DNA of 64,000 nt from NCBI RefSeq assembly GCF_000212355.1, contig NC_015496.1:3008001-3072000 (forward strand), written 5' to 3'. The notes under the pieces were generated by a model, which ran no database searches, was not told where the DNA came from, and saw only the letters and a list, made by a program, of their open reading frames with translations. Source of the stretch: Dokdonia sp. 4H-3-7-5 (lineage in GTDB: Bacteria > Bacteroidota > Bacteroidia > Flavobacteriales > Flavobacteriaceae). The position numbers were made by a program, and so were the translations under genes. Numbering within the stretch: position 1 is the first letter of the stretch; every line of letters begins with the position of its first letter. Of this stretch, positions 54,098-62,351 are shown piece by piece.

Positions 54098-54943
54098 ATG
54101 CATCCAAATAATAAAAATATAGGTCCTTATCTTTTTAAACAGCTTAGAAAAGCAAATAAAGAGCTTGCTCCTTATGTTCTAGAAACAGACCGCGGAATTC
54201 AAACAATAGATTTTACAAATCCTAAAGCGGTTTTAGAACTCAATCGTGCTATTTTATTAAGCGATTATTCTTTAAACTGGTATGAAATCCCTGAAGGCTA
54301 TTTGTGCCCAGCAATTCCGGGACGCGTAGATTATCTACATTATCTCAATGATTTTATAGGAAAAGAAGATGTGCACGGCCTTGATATAGGTACTGGGGCA
54401 AACTTTGTCTACCCACTTCTAGCAGGATCTGTTTTTAATTGGAAAATGAAAGGAGTTGATATCGATGCAAAGGCTATTAGAAATGCAAATACAATTCTTG
54501 AAAAAAATACGCATCTCAAAGGATTCTTAACAGCTACCTATCAACAAGATCGTGCTAATATTTTTACAGGCGCTATTTTACCTGGAGAGCATTACGATTT
54601 TACAATGTGTAACCCTCCTTTTTACAGCTCTGAAAAAGATGCTTTTAAAGCAACTAAGGAGAAATCAAAAGGGCTTAAACTCAAAGAAGTTGAACGTAAC
54701 TTTGCAGGACAATCTAATGAGCTTTGGTGTAATGGTGGAGAAGCACTATTTATTAAGCGCATGGTAAAGGAAAGTGTAAACTTTAAATCACAAGTGGGCT
54801 GGTTTACAACGTTAGTTTCAAAAAGCGAACACCTTGCTAAAATCAAAAAGCAACTTGAAAAGCTTAATGCTGAGCATAGAACGGTAGATATGTCTCAGGG
54901 TAATAAGAAATCAAGATTTCTAGCTTGGAGATTTAAAGAGTAG
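54098..54943 (+). CDS. rlmF: 23S rRNA (adenine-1618-N6)-methyltransferase
   Basis: SAM-dependent enzyme that methylates A1618 of 23S rRNA. 281 residues. Family start MHPNNKNIGPYLFKQLRKAN, SAM site GLDIGTGANFVYPLLA and the catalytic MCNPPFY motif of N6-adenine methylases; YEIPEGYLCPAIPGRVDYLHYL and NKKSRFLAWRF at the end match RlmF. Its gene is preceded by a 162-base gap without an open frame and followed by another RNA modification gene, the RluE-type synthase. Confidence 0.95.
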   Translation: MHPNNKNIGPYLFKQLRKANKELAPYVLETDRGIQTIDFTNPKAVLELNRAILLSDYSLNWYEIPEGYLCPAIPGRVDYLHYLNDFIGKEDVHGLDIGTGANFVYPLLAGSVFNWKMKGVDIDAKAIRNANTILEKNTHLKGFLTATYQQDRANIFTGAILPGEHYDFTMCNPPFYSSEKDAFKATKEKSKGLKLKEVERNFAGQSNELWCNGGEALFIKRMVKESVNFKSQVGWFTTLVSKSEHLAKIKKQLEKLNAEHRTVDMSQGNKKSRFLAWRFKE

Positions 54944-55004
54944 TACAAAACATCACTCTTTTTAATAATCAACTTTATTTATTTTACTCTTCCTTTAATT
55001 AGAT

Positions 55005-55580
55005 ATGAGCCATACTCACTTCAAATTATTCAAACCTTATGGTTTTATTAGTCAGCTGCTTAGTAATGATGAGCGACAGGCCAGAAAGAAGAAGTTTTTG
55101 AGCGAGCTACATGATTTTCCTGAGGGTACAATGGCTATAGGCCGTCTTGACGAGAAATCTGAGGGGTTACTACTCATGACAACAGATGGTAAACTGTCTG
55201 ATACTATTAATCGATCAGGTATTGAAAAAGAATACTATGTGCAAGTGGATGGTATGATTACTGACGACGCTATTGACCAAATGGCGGCTGGAGTTGAGAT
55301 TGGTTTTGACGGTAAAAAATATCAAACAAAACCATGTAAAGTAAGACGATTAATTGAGAATCCTACGCTGCCAGAACGTTCTAAAAAAATAAGAGATGCT
55401 CGTCATGGTCCTACACCATGGATAGCTGTTACTATTACAGAAGGAAAATTTAGACAAGTACGTAAGATGACGAGTGCTGTAGGTTTCCCTACACTGAGAC
55501 TTGTAAGAATAAGAATAGGCTCACAAACCCTAATGGGTCTGGAGCCTAGACAAGTTATTGAGGTAAAGGAGTTACTTTAA
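55005..55580 (+). CDS. rluE: RluE/RsuA-family rRNA pseudouridine synthase
   Basis: 191 residues, without an S4 domain, as in RluE, which modifies U2457 of 23S rRNA. Catalytic Asp49 in MAIGRLDEKSEGLLLMTTDG; the other motifs EKEYYVQVDG and VTITEGKFRQVRKMTSAVGFPTLRLVR are complete. RsuA-type enzymes are alternatives, but those carry the S4 domain. Follows rlmF on the same strand with 61 bases between. Its stop overlaps that of the convergent cold-shock gene by four bases. Confidence 0.92.
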   Translation: MSHTHFKLFKPYGFISQLLSNDERQARKKKFLSELHDFPEGTMAIGRLDEKSEGLLLMTTDGKLSDTINRSGIEKEYYVQVDGMITDDAIDQMAAGVEIGFDGKKYQTKPCKVRRLIENPTLPERSKKIRDARHGPTPWIAVTITEGKFRQVRKMTSAVGFPTLRLVRIRIGSQTLMGLEPRQVIEVKELL

Positions 55581-56023
55581 GCAACTTTACTCACGCGTAC
55601 TGCGTTCATTCCTTTTTGTCCTCTTTCTATTTCGTAAGACACTTTATTGCCTTCTTTAAGTTCACCATCGCGCACTTCAGAAATGTGTACAAAGTACTTT
55701 TCTGGAGTATCGGCATCTTTGATAAATCCAAAACCTTTTGAAGAGTCAAAAAATTCTACAAAACCAGTTCTGATAGGATCTGGCTCATCGCCTTCAACTT
55801 TCTTAGGAATCCCTAAAACAATATCCTCTACATCTACCTCTTCCTTCAAAGCTGGATCTGGTGGAGTATCTACTAATTGTCCTAAGTGGTTTACGTACAC
55901 AAACTCGTTTGCTTTCTCTCCGCTTTCTTTTCGCGCTGCTTTTTTCTTGCGCTTGTCTTCGGCTTTCTTAAGCCTTTTCTTTTCTCGTTCTTTTTTACCA
56001 AAGGTTTCTTGTGGTCTAGCCAT
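55577..56023 (-). CDS. Cold-shock-domain protein with basic N-terminal extension
   Basis: 148 residues. The C-terminal half (about 85-148) is a cold-shock domain with both RNA-binding motifs (SKGFGFIK and KYFVHISEV, the second a variant of VFVHF). The N-terminus (1-40) is very basic and probably coiled (KKEREKKRLKKAEDKRKKKA), followed by a linker with YVNHLGQLVDTPP. This extended form is common in Flavobacteriia and likely binds RNA or ribosomes more strongly than a lone CspA. A leader of about 135 bases is possible if the minus-strand TATCTTTA at 56173-56166 is used. Confidence 0.92.
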   Translation of the reverse strand: MARPQETFGKKEREKKRLKKAEDKRKKKAARKESGEKANEFVYVNHLGQLVDTPPDPALKEEVDVEDIVLGIPKKVEGDEPDPIRTGFVEFFDSSKGFGFIKDADTPEKYFVHISEVRDGELKEGNKVSYEIERGQKGMNAVRVSKVA

Positions 56024-56332
56024 TAACTCTTTTCTCGTATTAAATGAAGTCGTTATAAGAATATCTCGTAACGCTCACGTTTACGCAGTTTAAAATACTA
56101 TTAAGTCTGTAAAAGATTTTTGAACTGTGTAACCTACCTTTTGATAAGGTATTCGTGAATATTTGTAAAGATACAAAAAATAATGTGATTTTTTAACTTT
56201 CGCGAAAGCGTAATTATGTACACACCCCACTATGACTTGTATTTAACACCATTTGTTATCCTTTTCTTATCAATGGGTTAAAGCCCATTTTATAACTATA
56301 ATATCTTCTTAACTTTATAAAAAACAAGAGAT
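56024..56332. other. Divergent intergenic region of about 300 bases
   Basis: Holds a minus-strand -7-like box (56166-56173), a palindrome copy at 56197 and presumably the promoter for the plus-strand gene. No further gene is seen. Confidence 0.6.
56197..56210. repeat. Iterated palindrome, 14-base copy
   Basis: CTTTCGCGAAAGCG then TA, lying in the -33 region of the putative cold-shock promoter. Confidence 0.92.
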
Positions 56333-56656
56333 ATGAAAACACAAGCAAATACCAATAACAAATTAAAAGAAGACCAAAAGGATACATCATACAACTCTGA
56401 CATTACGAGTGAAGACCTTAAAGTATTAGGGCAAGACATTGAAAATAACATTCGTCAAGATGGTGGAGATGATGTAGCATTAACCAATAGGGAAGAAAAT
56501 GTTGATTTTTCTGGAAAAGACTTAGATGTTCCGGGACGTAGTGCGGCTAGTAAGAAGACTACAAACCGAATTAAAGACGAGGAAAACATGTTATATAGTC
56601 AAGGTGGAGAAACAAAAGAGAATCTTGAAGAGCAAAGTGATCAGTATATAAAGTAA
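56333..56656 (+). CDS. Hydrophilic hypothetical protein
   Basis: 107 residues, nearly free of hydrophobic residues and predicted disordered; rich in Asp, Glu, Lys, Asn and Gln. The segment DLDVPGRSAASKKTTNRIKDEENMLYSQGG resembles a short conserved pattern in Bacteroidota proteins of unknown function. Such composition is common in stress-protective proteins, but that is inference. Single-gene unit ending at a good terminator. Confidence 0.75.
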   Translation: MKTQANTNNKLKEDQKDTSYNSDITSEDLKVLGQDIENNIRQDGGDDVALTNREENVDFSGKDLDVPGRSAASKKTTNRIKDEENMLYSQGGETKENLEEQSDQYIK

Positions 56657-56674
56657 CCATTTACAATAAACGAT

Positions 56675-56704
56675 AAAAAGCGACCAAACGGTCGCTTTTT
56701 GTTT
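56675..56704 (+). terminator. Rho-independent terminator
   Basis: Stem AAAAAGCGACC / GGTCGCTTTTT with loop AAAC. Confidence 0.88.
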
Positions 56705-56743
56705 ATCTGGAAGTTAACTTTACAATTAGTATATCTTTATTAA

Positions 56744-57094
56744 ATGACAATAGCACATACAGTACTTATAGGGTTAATAGGCTTTTCATTCCTTTATTAC
56801 GGTGTGAGTTGTTTGTCTTCCAATTTTATGACTGCCGAATTTGAGCGTTTTGGGTTATCTAAGCTACAACGAAAAATTACTGGTGTCGCGCAAATTATAG
56901 GTGGACTAGGAGTCTTAATAGGATACTTCTACAAACCCTTACAAATTGCAGCTCTGATGGGGATTTCACTACTAATGTTATTAGGATGGGGTGTTCGCCT
57001 TAAGATAAAAGATTCCTTTATAGCCGCTTTGCCATCCTTTGTATTCTTTGTGCTCAATGCTTATCTAGCTTATTATCTGATTTTCCTTAGATGA
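56744..57094 (+). CDS. DoxX-like small membrane protein
   Basis: 116 residues with four predicted helices (about 5-22, 45-62, 68-82 and 95-113). The motif FERFGLSKLQRKITGVAQIIGGLGVLIGYF is that of the DoxX-like family. Inner membrane; function in the family is unsettled (quinone- or sulfur-related roles are known for some members). Convergent with a second DoxX-like gene; the ends overlap by eight bases. Confidence 0.82.
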   Translation: MTIAHTVLIGLIGFSFLYYGVSCLSSNFMTAEFERFGLSKLQRKITGVAQIIGGLGVLIGYFYKPLQIAALMGISLLMLLGWGVRLKIKDSFIAALPSFVFFVLNAYLAYYLIFLR

Positions 57095-57449
57095 GAATAA
57101 TCAATACTGAAAGTGCTAAAAACAGAAATGCAGGAAAAGACTTTTTTAAGGCATCCCCTACTTTCAAGTGCATTGCAATTGCTCCTACCATCATCACCGC
57201 AATACCTAAAGCACTATAAAATTCTAAAACTGGTACAAAAATAGAAACTAGAAGCCCCACAGCAAGTAAACACTTAATTGTACCTACCGCTTTCATCGCT
57301 GTTTCTGATAATCCATAATGAGCAAATTCTTCTTTTAAGGAATTTGCATTTCCTCCTCTCCAAGGTGAAGATTGTCCTTTACGCAACAGCCAAACATTAA
57401 GAATGCTTAAACCAACAATACATTTTAAAACAATCGATAAATATTCCAT
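57087..57449 (-). CDS. DoxX-like small membrane protein (second copy)
   Basis: 120 residues with four helices; FAHYGLSETAMKAVGTIKCLLAVGLLVSIFVP matches the corresponding motif of the neighbouring gene on the other strand. The two are related at family level but not recent duplicates, judging from low identity by eye. N-terminal helix could be read as an uncleaved signal. Function unknown. Confidence 0.82.
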   Translation of the reverse strand: MEYLSIVLKCIVGLSILNVWLLRKGQSSPWRGGNANSLKEEFAHYGLSETAMKAVGTIKCLLAVGLLVSIFVPVLEFYSALGIAVMMVGAIAMHLKVGDALKKSFPAFLFLALSVLIILI

Positions 57450-57583
57450 TTCTAATTTTTATTTAAAATTAAGATTTTAAGACATGTAATAAACGAATTT
57501 TACTTAAAAAATTAATTTCTGATTTAAAATTTATCATTAGATTAAGATTTACAACTTTTACTTAACAAAATATAAGCATAATT

Positions 57584-57961
57584 ATGAGCAATGACATTTC
57601 AAAAGTATTTAATGTGCTAGGATCGCCGTTAATAGGATGTTGTAATGATCCTATTACAGGATATTTTAGAGATGGATCCTGCAGAACTGCAAGCATAGAC
57701 CGTGGAACCCATGTAGTATGCGCTATTATGACAGAAGAGTTTCTTACTTACACCAAGTCTAAAGGCAATGACCTCTCTACTCCTATTCCTCAATGGAATT
57801 TTCCTGGGCTTAAACCTGGTGATGGGTGGTGTTTGTGCATTTTAAGATGGCTAGAAGCAGAAAAAGCTGGGGTTGCACCACTGGTAAAGTTGGCTGCCAC
57901 AGATCAAAAAGCACTGGAGTATACTACTATTGATATGCTTAAAAAATATGCTTGCGATTAA
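57584..57961 (+). CDS. DUF2237 family protein
   Basis: 125 residues, soluble. Family pattern: FNVLGSPLIGCCNDPITGYFRDGSC at the start with a Cys pair, then GTHVVCAIMTEEFLTYTKSKGNDLSTP and PGDGWCLCILRWLEA. The conserved cysteines suggest metal binding or redox sensitivity but no activity is established. The gene has no close partner: divergent from a DoxX-like gene and convergent with the ABC exporter. Confidence 0.9.
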   Translation: MSNDISKVFNVLGSPLIGCCNDPITGYFRDGSCRTASIDRGTHVVCAIMTEEFLTYTKSKGNDLSTPIPQWNFPGLKPGDGWCLCILRWLEAEKAGVAPLVKLAATDQKALEYTTIDMLKKYACD

Positions 57962-58039
57962 GAACAAATAGTTTTTAATAGCATTTAGACTGTAAACATA
58001 GTATAGGGAATCGTTTAATTACTAACTATTTAATAATCA

Positions 58040-59791
58040 TTAAATCTTAGCTTGATACGTGTATAGGTCAAAATACCTTCCTTCTTTACCTATAAGTTCA
58101 TCGTGAGTTCCTTGTTCTGCAATGCGGCCATCTTCTATCACTAAAATCTGATCTGCTTTTTTTATAGTACTTAGCCTGTGAGCAATGACAATAGTCGTCC
58201 TATCCTTTACTAGTTGTGATAAGGACTTTTGAATAAGCGCTTCGCTTTCGGTGTCTAGGTTTGAGGTAGCCTCATCTAGTATAATCACTTTAGGAGCAGC
58301 AAGTATTGCTCTAGCAATCGCAATACGCTGGCGCTGTCCACCAGATAGCTTTACACCTCGCTCACCTATAAGTGTATCAAGTCCATCTTCAAAACGATCT
58401 GTAAATTCATTTACATAACCAGCTCTTACTGCTTCTTGTAATCGCTCTTCTGAGGCATTTGGTCTAGGAAACATTATATTGTCCCTTATGGTTCCCTCAA
58501 ATAGAAATTCATCTTGTAATACAACCCCTAAATGCTTTCTAAAACTAGGTAGTTTTACTCTTGATAAATCTTGACCATCTACAGACACCACTCCCTGTTG
58601 AGGATTTAAGAATGTTGCAGATAATCCGGCAATAGTTGATTTTCCAGAACCAGAACTTCCTACAAGTGCTACCGTAGTTCCTGCTTTTGCTTCAAAGGAA
58701 ATGTTATGTATCACTTCTTTTCCTTTTTCATAAGAGAAGGATACATTTTCAAATTTTATATCTCCTTTAAAATTTTCTAGTTCTATATCACGATTCCCTA
58801 ATTCATCCTCAGGTGTCATATTCATTAATTCTTCCGTACGGTCTAATCCTGCTAGCGCCTCTGTAAGTTGGCTCCCTATATTACTCATTTGTACGATAGG
58901 CGCAATCATAAAGCCTAGCAAGAGTGTAAAAAACAGAAACTCTCCCGTAGTCATCTCCCCTTGTATCATGAAATAGCCACCTATACCCATAATTCCCACA
59001 GATGCTAAACCAAGTAAAAATGTAGAACTACTAGACATCACTGCGGTAGCAGTAAGACTTTTTTTGACGTTTTGAAATAATCTATCAACACCTTCTTCAA
59101 AGGATTTATTTTCTTGTTCTTCTGCCCCAAAGCCCTTGATTACTCGTACACCAGATAGTGTCTCAGTGAGTCTTCCTTTTACTTCGGCATTGATTTTACC
59201 TCTATTTCTAAAAATAGGACGGATATACTTGAAAGCACGTAAGGCAACATACCCAAAAATGGCTACCGGTAAGAACACAAACAACGTCATTAACGCATTA
59301 ATACGTATCAATAGCACTAATGATATAACGGCGGTAATGCTCCCTCCCACCAGCTGTACTAATCCTGTACCTATAAGATTACGCACACCTTCTACATCAC
59401 TCATGATGCGTGATACAAGCGCTCCGGATTTTGTGTTATCAAAAAAGCTAATAGGTAATGACAATACTTTTTTCTGTACCTGAGCTCTAAGTTCTGAGAT
59501 GAGATACTGTGCTTGCACACTCAATATACGTGTAAGTAAAAATGATGTGATGGCTTGTATAAGAAGCGCAACCCCCACGAGCCACAATAAATCGTATAGT
59601 GCAGCCATGTCCTTATTAGGGATAATGTCATCTAGTAAAGCTTTTGATTTCCATGGCAACACGAGACTCGCTAGACGACCTATGACAATAAGAATGAGTC
59701 CAATAAATACTAGCTTTCGACGTGGCCAGATAATGGTTTTAAATGCAGATGTTATAGTTACTTTACCTTTCGTATTTTTTTCTTTTGACAT
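58040..59791 (-). CDS. ABC exporter (fused permease and ATPase, MsbA-like)
   Basis: 583 residues: six membrane helices (about 15-310) and a C-terminal ATPase with Walker A GSSGSGKST, signature LSGGQRQRIAIARAI, Walker B VIILDEATSNLD and switch His in AHRLSTI. Forms a homodimer in the inner membrane and exports a lipid or drug. The architecture fits MsbA/LmrA-type exporters, but no lipid A genes are adjacent, so the substrate is open. A palindrome copy lies 23 bases upstream of the ATG. Confidence 0.93.
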   Translation of the reverse strand: MSKEKNTKGKVTITSAFKTIIWPRRKLVFIGLILIVIGRLASLVLPWKSKALLDDIIPNKDMAALYDLLWLVGVALLIQAITSFLLTRILSVQAQYLISELRAQVQKKVLSLPISFFDNTKSGALVSRIMSDVEGVRNLIGTGLVQLVGGSITAVISLVLLIRINALMTLFVFLPVAIFGYVALRAFKYIRPIFRNRGKINAEVKGRLTETLSGVRVIKGFGAEEQENKSFEEGVDRLFQNVKKSLTATAVMSSSSTFLLGLASVGIMGIGGYFMIQGEMTTGEFLFFTLLLGFMIAPIVQMSNIGSQLTEALAGLDRTEELMNMTPEDELGNRDIELENFKGDIKFENVSFSYEKGKEVIHNISFEAKAGTTVALVGSSGSGKSTIAGLSATFLNPQQGVVSVDGQDLSRVKLPSFRKHLGVVLQDEFLFEGTIRDNIMFPRPNASEERLQEAVRAGYVNEFTDRFEDGLDTLIGERGVKLSGGQRQRIAIARAILAAPKVIILDEATSNLDTESEALIQKSLSQLVKDRTTIVIAHRLSTIKKADQILVIEDGRIAEQGTHDELIGKEGRYFDLYTYQAKI

Positions 59792-59813
59792 AGCACAAAA
59801 CTAGCTATAATTG

Positions 59814-59829
59814 CGCTTTCGCGAAAGCG
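59814..59829. repeat. Iterated palindrome, perfect 16-mer
   Basis: CGCTTTCGCGAAAGCG then TA, upstream of the ABC exporter and downstream of the Dabb lipoprotein gene. Confidence 0.96.
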
Positions 59830-59875
59830 TAACTCACCCCCGTCGTTTTATTTGAAAGTTGTAACTAAGGGGTAA

Positions 59876-60328
59876 TTATCTTATGCTCATGGCATCATAC
59901 ACTATTACCTTTTCCCAAAGATGAGCGCATTTTTCTATAAATGTCTTGTGTGCATCCTCATCTTGATACGCCTGCTGATCCTCTGCTGATGCAAAACTCA
60001 ACACTAGATTATAAGTAAAGCCGTCATCTACAACTTCCCTTATTGCCTTGGGCGGTGTGCCTATAAAATGTGTTTTGGCATATAGCGAACTATCCAAGAA
60101 AGTGCGCAGGGACTTTTCAAAAAGTTTCTTATCCTCTTCGTTAGTAGGGTCTTTGAACCAAAAGTAAACGACATGTGCATAGTTTTCATTAAAAACAGTC
60201 TCGCTATCTGTTGAGATAATGACATCACTCTTGATCGCAGTATTACTCGCAGCAAATTCTCCTTGATCACAAGAAGTAATGAAAATGCTGGAAATGAAAA
60301 GAATAATGAGTTGTAATTGTATTTTCAT
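59876..60328 (-). CDS. Dabb-domain lipoprotein
   Basis: 150 residues with a lipoprotein signal ending ITSC (Cys about 20). The rest is a stress-responsive A/B barrel (Dabb) domain: HVVYFWFKDPTNEEDKKLFEKSL, then TYNLVLSFASAEDQQAYQ and DAHKTFIEKCAHLWEKVIVYD. Dabb proteins form dimeric alpha-beta barrels; most are cytosolic, so export with a lipid anchor is a small twist. Ligand unknown. Same strand as the ABC exporter downstream, separated by 84 bases with a palindrome. Confidence 0.88.
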   Translation of the reverse strand: MKIQLQLIILFISSIFITSCDQGEFAASNTAIKSDVIISTDSETVFNENYAHVVYFWFKDPTNEEDKKLFEKSLRTFLDSSLYAKTHFIGTPPKAIREVVDDGFTYNLVLSFASAEDQQAYQDEDAHKTFIEKCAHLWEKVIVYDAMSIR

Positions 60329-60567
60329 GCCCTATAATTATGAGTTAAATGTAACAAATCTTACCTTTGTGCGTTATACATACTTAATAATAGAATACAT
60401 CCATTATTATAACGCTATCATATCTTAAAATTATCATAACGTAATTTTTATAAATTTCAGTTTTACTGGGCTTATCGCATGTTTTTTAACTGTTTTAGTT
60501 AAATACTTGCTTTTATGAATCATTTAGGTTATAATGGGGTAATACTCACTTAATATATAGACAATAC

Positions 60568-61434
60568 ATGAGACAACTCAAAATCACCAAGCAGGTTACT
60601 AATAGAGAGACGAAATCCCTGAATAACTATCTTCAGGATGTGAGCAAGATTGATTTAATTACTGCCGAAGAAGAGGTTGAGTTAGCACAACGTATTCAAA
60701 AAGGAGACGAGAGAGCACTAGATGCTCTTACAAGAGCAAATCTTCGTTTTGTAATATCTGTAGCAAAACAATATCAAAATCAAGGTTTATCCCTTTCTGA
60801 TTTAATTAATGAAGGAAACGTTGGGCTTGTAAAAGCAGCAAAACGTTTTGATGAAACCAGAGGTTTCAAGTTTATCTCATATGCAGTATGGTGGATTAGA
60901 CAATCTATCTTACAAGCTATTGCAGAGCATGCACGTACGGTACGTCTTCCTCTCAATAAAATTGGTGAGATAAGTAAGATTAACAAAGCAATGGTTTACT
61001 TACAGCAGGTACACGAGCGTAAGCCTACCTCTGGAGAAATTGCAAAGTATCTTGACATCTCTGAGGAAAAAGTAAAAATCTCACTTAAAAACGTTAGTCG
61101 TAGTTTAAGTATGGATGCTCCTTTCGCCGAAGGTGAAAATGATAACAACTTATATGACGTTTTAAGTTCTAGCGAGTCACCTCGTCCAGATAGAGAGCTT
61201 ATGCAAGAGTCTTTAAGTATTGAGATCAACAGAGCGCTTGATACACTTACAGAGAAAGAAGCAGAGGTTGTACGTTTGAACTATGGTCTTGGTAATCAGC
61301 CAGCAATGACACTTCAAGAGATAGGCGATATTTTTGACCTAAGTCGTGAGCGTGTACGCCAGATTAGAGAGAAAGCTATCAAGAGATTGCGTCACACTTC
61401 TAAAAGTAAAATCTTAATGAAGTATTTAGGATAA
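60568..61434 (+). CDS. rpoD: Primary RNA polymerase sigma factor (RpoD/SigA)
   Basis: Housekeeping sigma. 288 residues, without the long region 1.1, which is the usual short form in Bacteroidota. Region 1.2 (about 18-50), region 2 (about 60-130: ALTRANLRFVISVAKQYQNQG, FKFISYAVWWIRQSI), region 3 and region 4 (about 225-280: TLQEIGDIFDLSRERVRQIREKAIKRLR). It recognises promoters of the TTTG / TAnnTTTG type seen in this window. The 239-base upstream gap suggests a long leader or several promoters. A terminator follows. Confidence 0.97.
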   Translation: MRQLKITKQVTNRETKSLNNYLQDVSKIDLITAEEEVELAQRIQKGDERALDALTRANLRFVISVAKQYQNQGLSLSDLINEGNVGLVKAAKRFDETRGFKFISYAVWWIRQSILQAIAEHARTVRLPLNKIGEISKINKAMVYLQQVHERKPTSGEIAKYLDISEEKVKISLKNVSRSLSMDAPFAEGENDNNLYDVLSSSESPRPDRELMQESLSIEINRALDTLTEKEAEVVRLNYGLGNQPAMTLQEIGDIFDLSRERVRQIREKAIKRLRHTSKSKILMKYLG

Positions 61435-61452
61435 TATCCTATTTTACAATAA

Positions 61453-61486
61453 AACATAAAAAAAGCCCGTTTTTACGGGCTTTTTT
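61453..61486 (+). terminator. Rho-independent terminator after rpoD
   Basis: Stem AAAAGCCCGT / ACGGGCTTTT with a T-run of six. Confidence 0.92.
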
Positions 61487-61763
61487 AGGTTAAGTAGGTT
61501 AGACATTAATGCTAGCTTCGGGGCCTAGACACTAAAAACTATTGTAAAATCAACTTATGAATTTGGGGATTCTAATTGACCATCTTTTAATGATGATTCA
61601 AATATAAAACCCTAAATTCAATCCCACAAGCTATTTGTGTATTTTATCGTGATTAAATGCATTTTATCGATATTAATATTAGATACATGTTAATGTCTGC
61701 TAATTAAGACTACAGATTGATATCTGGATTAAACCTTTAAGTACATTAGAAGTCTTATAATTT
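61487..61763. other. Gap between the rpoD terminator and the ECF sigma gene
   Basis: Strongly AT-rich, no open frame or clear RNA. The promoter of the ECF sigma module must lie here, but no TTTG/TAnnTTTG pair stands out. Confidence 0.5.
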
Positions 61764-62315
61764 ATAAAAACGCATCTCATAGAAGAGCAAGACCTTATAC
61801 ACGCATTACAGCAAGATCCCAATAATGGATCATTTGCTATATTACTTGATAAATATCAAAAGCCGCTGTATTGGCATATACGAGGGATTGTAAAAAATCA
61901 TGAAGATGCAGATGATGTGTTACAAAACGTTTTTATTAAAGTTTATAAGAGTATTAAAAACTTCAAAGAAGATAGCAAACTTTATACTTGGTTATATAGA
62001 ATTGCGACTAATGAATCGCTAACGTTTTTAAAGAAACGTGCTAGGCATTTACAAATTTCAAATGAAGAGCTTCAAACGCGCATTGTTGAGAACCTAGAAA
62101 GTGATGTCTATTTTAATGGAGACGACATACAACTAGCATTAGAAAAAGCAATAGCGCAATTACCAGAAAAACAACAGCTAGTCTTCCAGATGAAGTATCA
62201 TCAAGATATGAAATATGATGATATGAGTGAAGTACTAGGCACTTCTGTAGGAGCTCTCAAAAGTTCTTACCATATCGCTACAAAAAAAGTAACCGCCATA
62301 TTACAAGCAGATTAA
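61764..62315 (+). CDS. ECF-type sigma factor with no standard start codon
   Basis: About 183 residues if translation begins at ATA 61764, directly after an in-frame TAA. Regions 2 (LYWHIRGIVKNHEDADDVLQNVFIKVYKSI) and 4 (LPEKQQLVFQMKYHQDMKYDDMSEVLGTS) are complete. In the frame there is no ATG, GTG or TTG before GTG 61917, which would delete half of region 2. So either a rare ATA (or other non-standard) start is used, or there is a sequence error or a leader. The two genes after it look like its membrane partner and a periplasmic protein. Confidence 0.75.
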   Translation: MKTHLIEEQDLIHALQQDPNNGSFAILLDKYQKPLYWHIRGIVKNHEDADDVLQNVFIKVYKSIKNFKEDSKLYTWLYRIATNESLTFLKKRARHLQISNEELQTRIVENLESDVYFNGDDIQLALEKAIAQLPEKQQLVFQMKYHQDMKYDDMSEVLGTSVGALKSSYHIATKKVTAILQAD

Positions 62316-62351
62316 ACCTTTTGACTTTTTAAGAGTCTTATTTATAGAACC

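Noticed and set aside
55647-56093. 148-codon frame opposite the cold-shock gene
   Set aside because: Ser/Phe/Lys-rich shadow caused by the Lys/Glu-rich codons on the real strand.
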